Positions 4,596 through 8,738 of a DNA stretch of 8,738 nt are shown here, piece by piece. The notes beneath the pieces were generated by a model that saw nothing but the letters and a program-made list of their open reading frames with translations, had not been told where the DNA came from and searched no databases. Every line of letters begins with the position of its first letter. Position 1 is the stretch's first letter. The stretch is from NCBI GenBank assembly GCA_005885165.1, contig VAXR01000065.1:1-8738 (forward strand), given 5' to 3'. Made by a program: the position numbers and the translations under genes. The DNA comes from Actinomycetota bacterium (GTDB taxonomy: Bacteria > Actinomycetota > Thermoleophilia > Solirubrobacterales > Thermoleophilaceae).

Positions 4596-6143
4596 CTAGC
4601 CACGCAAGATCAAGCTGCCGCCCGTCATCGCCGCCGGCTTCTCTTGGCCCAGGAGATCGAGGACGGTCGGTGCGACGTCGGCCAGCACGCCCCCGTCGCT
4701 GAGGCCGGCGACGCCCGCGGTAGCGATCAGCGGCACCGGGTTGAGCGAGTGCGCGGTGTTGGGGCTCCCGTCGGGCTCGAGCATGTTGTCAGCGTTGCCG
4801 TGGTCGGCGGTCACGAGGCACGCGCCGCCCGAGCCGTGGACGGCTGCGACGACGTCGCCGAGGCACGCGTCGACCGCCTCCACGCCCGCCACGGCCGCGG
4901 GGATCGACCCCGTGTGGCCGACCATGTCCGCATTGGCGAAGTTGATGATCCCGAAGCCGAAGTCGCCCTCCCCCCAGCGCCGGACGAACTCCGCGGCCGC
5001 GGCGCGGGCGCTCATCTCGGGACGCTGGTCATAGGTCGGGACGTCGCGCGGGGAGTCCACGAGGCAGCGTTCCTCGCCGGCGTACGGCTGCTCCTCGCCG
5101 CCGTTGAAGAAGTACGTCACGTGCGCGTACTTCTCGGTCTCGGCCACGTGCAGCTGCGCGACGCCGCGCTCGGCGAGCAGCGAGGGGAGCGTCGTGGCGG
5201 GGTGCTCCGGGGGGAAGGCGACGGGGTAGGGCCAGCCCTCGTGGTACTCGGTCAGGGTCGTGAGGTGCACGGACGGCGGGGTGCCGCGGTCGAACTCCGC
5301 GAACTCGGGCTCCCCCAGCGCGCGGCTCAGCTGGCGCGCACGATCGGGCCGGAAGTTGAAGAAGAGGACGGCGTCGCCGTCGCGCACCCGCGCCTCGCCG
5401 CCGACGAGCGTCGGCTTCACGAACTCGTCGGTCTCGCCGCGCTCGTAGGCGGCGCGGACGGCGGCGGCGCCGGACTCGGCGGGCGGCACCGCACCCTGAT
5501 CGTGGACGATCGCGTCGTAAGCGAGCTTCGTGCGATCCCAGCGCCGGTCGCGGTCCATCGCGTAGTAGCGGCCGCTGACCGTTCCCACCCGACCGCCGGC
5601 GTCGCCGAGCCACCCCTCGGCCTCCTCCAGGTAGCCCGCGCCCGAGTCGGGCAGGGTGTCGCGGCCGTCGGTGAAGGCGTGCAGCACGAGGTCGGGGACG
5701 TTCTCGGCGGCGGCGAGCTCGATCAGGGCGCGCAGGTGATCCCAGCCCGAATGGACGCCCCCCTTCGACACGAGCCCGAGGAGGTGCAGCCGCCCCGACT
5801 CGCGACCGGCGGCGCACACGGCGCGCAGCACCTCGTTGCGCGCGAACGATCCGTCCTCGATCGCGTCGTCGATCCGGGTGAGGTCCTGCCGCACCACCGC
5901 GCCGGCTCCCAGGTTGAGGTGCCCGACCTCGGAGTTGCCCATCTGGCCGTCGGGGAGCCCGACGGCGCGGCCGCAAGCGGCGAGCGTCGTGTGCGGATAG
6001 CCCGCCCACAGCTCGTCGAACACCGGCGTATTCGCCATCTCGACCGCGTTGCCCGGTCCGGGCGGGGCCAGGCCCCATCCGTCGAGCACGACGAGGCAGA
6101 CGGACGGCACCGGCGGCGATCCGGGCCCGGCCGGAAGGGTCAC
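4596..6143 (-). CDS. gpmI: 2,3-bisphosphoglycerate-independent phosphoglycerate mutase
   Basis: Predicted 515 aa, the usual length for iPGM. It interconverts 3- and 2-phosphoglycerate through a phosphoserine intermediate with two bound metals, typically Mn. All ligands expected from the Bacillus enzyme can be placed: Asp21 in VVLDGWG, phospho-acceptor Ser71 in GQMGNSEVGH, Asp406 and His410 in DMVGHTG, Asp447 and His448 in TADHGN, and His465 in TAHS. The intervening domain has HAFTDGRD, RYYAMDRD and FFNFRPDRARQ, all typical. The start is GTG at 6143, whose GTGA overlaps the tpiA stop by 4 bp. No Shine-Dalgarno is evident, so translation is probably coupled to tpiA. This is the metal-dependent, cofactor-independent mutase, unrelated to the dPGM (GpmA) enzyme found in many other actinobacteria. 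Confidence 0.97.
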   Translation of the reverse strand: MTLPAGPGSPPVPSVCLVVLDGWGLAPPGPGNAVEMANTPVFDELWAGYPHTTLAACGRAVGLPDGQMGNSEVGHLNLGAGAVVRQDLTRIDDAIEDGSFARNEVLRAVCAAGRESGRLHLLGLVSKGGVHSGWDHLRALIELAAAENVPDLVLHAFTDGRDTLPDSGAGYLEEAEGWLGDAGGRVGTVSGRYYAMDRDRRWDRTKLAYDAIVHDQGAVPPAESGAAAVRAAYERGETDEFVKPTLVGGEARVRDGDAVLFFNFRPDRARQLSRALGEPEFAEFDRGTPPSVHLTTLTEYHEGWPYPVAFPPEHPATTLPSLLAERGVAQLHVAETEKYAHVTYFFNGGEEQPYAGEERCLVDSPRDVPTYDQRPEMSARAAAAEFVRRWGEGDFGFGIINFANADMVGHTGSIPAAVAGVEAVDACLGDVVAAVHGSGGACLVTADHGNADNMLEPDGSPNTAHSLNPVPLIATAGVAGLSDGGVLADVAPTVLDLLGQEKPAAMTGGSLILRG

Positions 6144-6901
6144 GGCGTTGCGGCGACGATCTCGGCAAACGCAACAGGGTCGAGGCTCGCGCCGCCGACC
6201 AGGGCGCCGTCGACGTCCTGCTGGGTCAGGATCTCGCCGGCGTTCTCGGAGTTGACGCTGCCGCCGTAGATGACCCGCACGCGCGCCGCCGCCTCCTCGG
6301 AGCGGTCCCCGACCAGCGCGCGGATGAAGGCGATCGCCTCCTGCGCCTGGTCCGGGGTGGCCACTTGCCCGGTCCCGATCGCCCAGATCGGCTCGTATGC
6401 GATCACGACATCGGCGAGCTGCTCGTCGTCGACCTGCAGGAGCGCCTCCTGCACCTGGTGGCGGAGCTTGCGCTGGGTTTCCCCCGCCTCGCGCTCGTCC
6501 TCACTCTCGCCCACGCAGAGCACCGGCTCGAGGCCCGCGGCGATCGCGGCCGGGACCTTGTCCTGGAGCGCGCGATCGGTCTCGCCGAAGTCGCGCCGAC
6601 GCTCGGAGTGCCCGAGCACCACGCCGTGGACGCCGAGCTCCAGCAGCATCGGAGCGGCGATCTCCCCCGTGAACGCGCCCTCCGGCGCCTGGTGCATGTT
6701 CTGCGCGAGCACCCGCACTTCGGAGTCGCCCACGGCGGCGACCGCCGCCGCGAGGTCGGTGAACGGGACGCACAGCCCGATGTCGACCGGCTTGCCAACC
6801 GGCAGCTTCGCGACCAGGGCCGGCACGTAGCTCTCGGTCTCCGCGATGGTCTTGTACATCTTCCAGTTGCCCGCGACGAACGGGACCCGCGACTCAGGCA
6901 T
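6140..6901 (-). CDS. tpiA: triose-phosphate isomerase
   Basis: Predicted 253 aa, standard for the family. It interconverts dihydroxyacetone phosphate and glyceraldehyde 3-phosphate in the cytosol. Active-site residues are present: Lys14 in GNWKM, His98 in VLGHSERR, Glu170 in AYEPIWAIGTG, and the phosphate-binding YGGSVN near the C-terminus. The frame is open further upstream, but those codons are antisense-like Ser/Arg-rich sequence inside pgk. The ATG at 6901 is chosen because MPESRVPFVAGNWKMYK is the typical N-terminus and a GGAGG lies 9 nt upstream. It overlaps the pgk 3' end by 8 bp and the gpmI start by 4 bp, so the three are surely one operon. Confidence 0.97.
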   Translation of the reverse strand: MPESRVPFVAGNWKMYKTIAETESYVPALVAKLPVGKPVDIGLCVPFTDLAAAVAAVGDSEVRVLAQNMHQAPEGAFTGEIAAPMLLELGVHGVVLGHSERRRDFGETDRALQDKVPAAIAAGLEPVLCVGESEDEREAGETQRKLRHQVQEALLQVDDEQLADVVIAYEPIWAIGTGQVATPDQAQEAIAFIRALVGDRSEEAAARVRVIYGGSVNSENAGEILTQQDVDGALVGGASLDPVAFAEIVAATP

Positions 6902-8090
6902 CGTCGAGCGCCTCCACGCCGGGGAGCGGCTTGCCCTCCAGGAGCTCGAGCGCGGCACCGCCGCCGGTCGACAGGTGGGTCACGCGATCCGCGAGCCCGA
7001 ACTTCGTGAGCGCGGCGGCGGAGTCACCGCCGCCGACCACGGTCATGCCGTCCGCGGCGGCGACCGCCTCGGCGATCGCGCGCGTCCCGGCCGCGAACGG
7101 CTCGAGCTCGAAGACCCCCATCGGGCCGTTCCAGAACACCGTCCCCGCCGCCACGATCTCGCCCGCGAATACCTCGCGCGTGCGCGGCCCGACGTCGAGG
7201 CCCATCCAGCCCTCCGGCACGGCCGTGTCGTCGATCTCGCGCCGCGGGGCGGCGGCGTCGAAGCTCTCCGCCACCACGAGGTCTACGGGCAGGACCAGGC
7301 GGCAGTTCGAGCCCTCCGCCTTCAGCAGCACCCTGCGCGCCGGCTCGACGTCCTCCGCCTCCACGAGCGAGTTCCCGGTCGCGAGCCCCTGGGCGCGGAA
7401 GAAGCTGAAGCACATCGCCCCGCCGATCAGCAGGACGTCGGCGAGGTCGAGAAAGCGGTCGATCAGCTCGATCTTGCCGCTCACCTTCGCGCCGCCGAGG
7501 ATCACCACCAGCGGCCGCTCCGGGCTCTCGATCACGGCGCTGAGCGTCCGCACCTCCCGCTCCAGCAGCGGGCCCGCGACCGCGGGCAGGTAACGCGTCA
7601 CACCGACCGTGCTCGCGTGGGTGCGATGGGCGGCACCGAACGCGTCGTTGACGAAGAGGTCCGCCGGCTCCGCCATCTCGCGCGCGAGCTCGGGGTCGTT
7701 CCTTGTCTCCCCGGGCTCCCAGCGGGTGTTCTCGAGCACGAGGACCTCCTCCGGTTCGAGGCGGCTGACGCCGCGCCGCACCTCTGGGCCGATCACCTCG
7801 GGCGCCTGGTACACGCCTCCGCCCAGCAGCTCGCGCAGGCACTCGGAGGCCGGGGCAAGCGACGTGTCCGGATCCCGTCCCTTCGGGCGCCCGAGGTGCG
7901 AGCACAGCACGAGCCGGGCGCCGCGCTCGCGCAGCAGCTCGATCGCGGGGAGTGCGGCGCGGATGCGGGTGTCGTCGGCCACGTGCCCGCGCTCGAGCGG
8001 GACATTGAAGTCCACGCGCGCGAGCGCGGTCTGGCCCGGCTCGACCTTCGCATCGCGCAGGGTCCGCTTGCTGAAGACGCCCTCGATCAC
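6894..8090 (-). CDS. pgk: phosphoglycerate kinase
   Basis: Predicted 398 aa, normal for bacterial Pgk. It makes ATP and 3-phosphoglycerate from 1,3-bisphosphoglycerate and ADP. Signatures in order: RVDFNVP (25-31), SHLGRPKG (64-71), VLENTRW, the hinge and nucleotide segment GGAKVSGKIELID, FWNGPMGVFE, GGGDS (353-357) and STGGGA (374-379). The GTG at 8090 is taken as start because the sequence then reaches FSKRTLRD, the usual Pgk N-terminus. Only a poor AGGA about 14 nt upstream is available as a ribosome site. It lies 25 bp after gap and overlaps tpiA by 8 bp, so it is part of the glycolytic operon. Confidence 0.97.
   Translation of the reverse strand: MIEGVFSKRTLRDAKVEPGQTALARVDFNVPLERGHVADDTRIRAALPAIELLRERGARLVLCSHLGRPKGRDPDTSLAPASECLRELLGGGVYQAPEVIGPEVRRGVSRLEPEEVLVLENTRWEPGETRNDPELAREMAEPADLFVNDAFGAAHRTHASTVGVTRYLPAVAGPLLEREVRTLSAVIESPERPLVVILGGAKVSGKIELIDRFLDLADVLLIGGAMCFSFFRAQGLATGNSLVEAEDVEPARRVLLKAEGSNCRLVLPVDLVVAESFDAAAPRREIDDTAVPEGWMGLDVGPRTREVFAGEIVAAGTVFWNGPMGVFELEPFAAGTRAIAEAVAAADGMTVVGGGDSAAALTKFGLADRVTHLSTGGGAALELLEGKPLPGVEALDDA
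6911..6915 (-). promoter_or_regulatory. Shine-Dalgarno GGAGG that fixes the tpiA start
   Basis: The minus strand reads GGAGG at 6915-6911, then 9 nt, then ATG at 6901. It lies within the last codons of pgk and supports this start over the in-frame upstream alternatives. Confidence 0.75.
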
Positions 8091-8115
8091 GATGCGCGGC
8101 TCGTTCCTGGCTCTT

Positions 8116-8738
<623 letters not shown>

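Noticed and set aside
4644..6269. 541-codon plus-strand open frame opposite gpmI, extending into tpiA
   Set aside because: Shadow of the gpmI frame: the product is Arg/Val/Ala-rich without motifs, and both minus-strand genes have all their active-site residues.

Overview
The window is high-GC DNA whose six complete and two partial protein genes are packed with almost no spacing. GTG starts, overlapping stop/start codons and strong G/C third-position bias point to a high-GC actinobacterium. The lipoprotein plus one-TM Ser/Thr kinase pair and the tRNA-guanine transglycosylase sequence look to me like the deep-branching Thermoleophilia (Solirubrobacterales/Gaiellales type). That placement is inference from remembered family resemblance, not from a search.

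Left part (1-828, minus strand): the N-terminal 276 residues of a membrane-embedded M48/Ste24-type zinc protease, cut by the window edge inside its HExxH motif. Its start codon is directly back-to-back with the start of a plus-strand cluster.

Plus-strand cluster (823-3289): a calcineurin-like metallophosphoesterase, a small lipoprotein with a Thr/Ser/Pro-rich tail, and a one-TM Ser/Thr protein kinase. They are joined by ATGA and TGATG overlaps, which implies one transcript and coupled translation. The kinase has almost no extracytoplasmic domain, so the co-translated lipoprotein is a plausible (unproven) sensory partner.

Minus-strand cluster (8738 down to 3291): gap (5' truncated), pgk, tpiA and gpmI, which together convert glyceraldehyde 3-phosphate to 2-phosphoglycerate and interconvert the triose phosphates. 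The genes are 25 bp apart or overlap by 8 and 4 bp. Downstream of gpmI, after 126 bp, comes tgt, a tRNA-guanine transglycosylase. The kinase and tgt converge, with one base between their stop codons.

The 126-bp gpmI-tgt gap is the only sizeable non-annotated stretch and the most interesting spot. It holds a possible 29-codon small ORF starting right after the gpmI stop, several inverted repeats, and a strong Shine-Dalgarno that sits 30 nt from the tgt GTG. A perfect hairpin fills the space between, and its folding would bring the two to normal distance. I saw no tRNA, rRNA, CRISPR array, insertion sequence or phage gene. Most of the window is ordinary housekeeping sequence.
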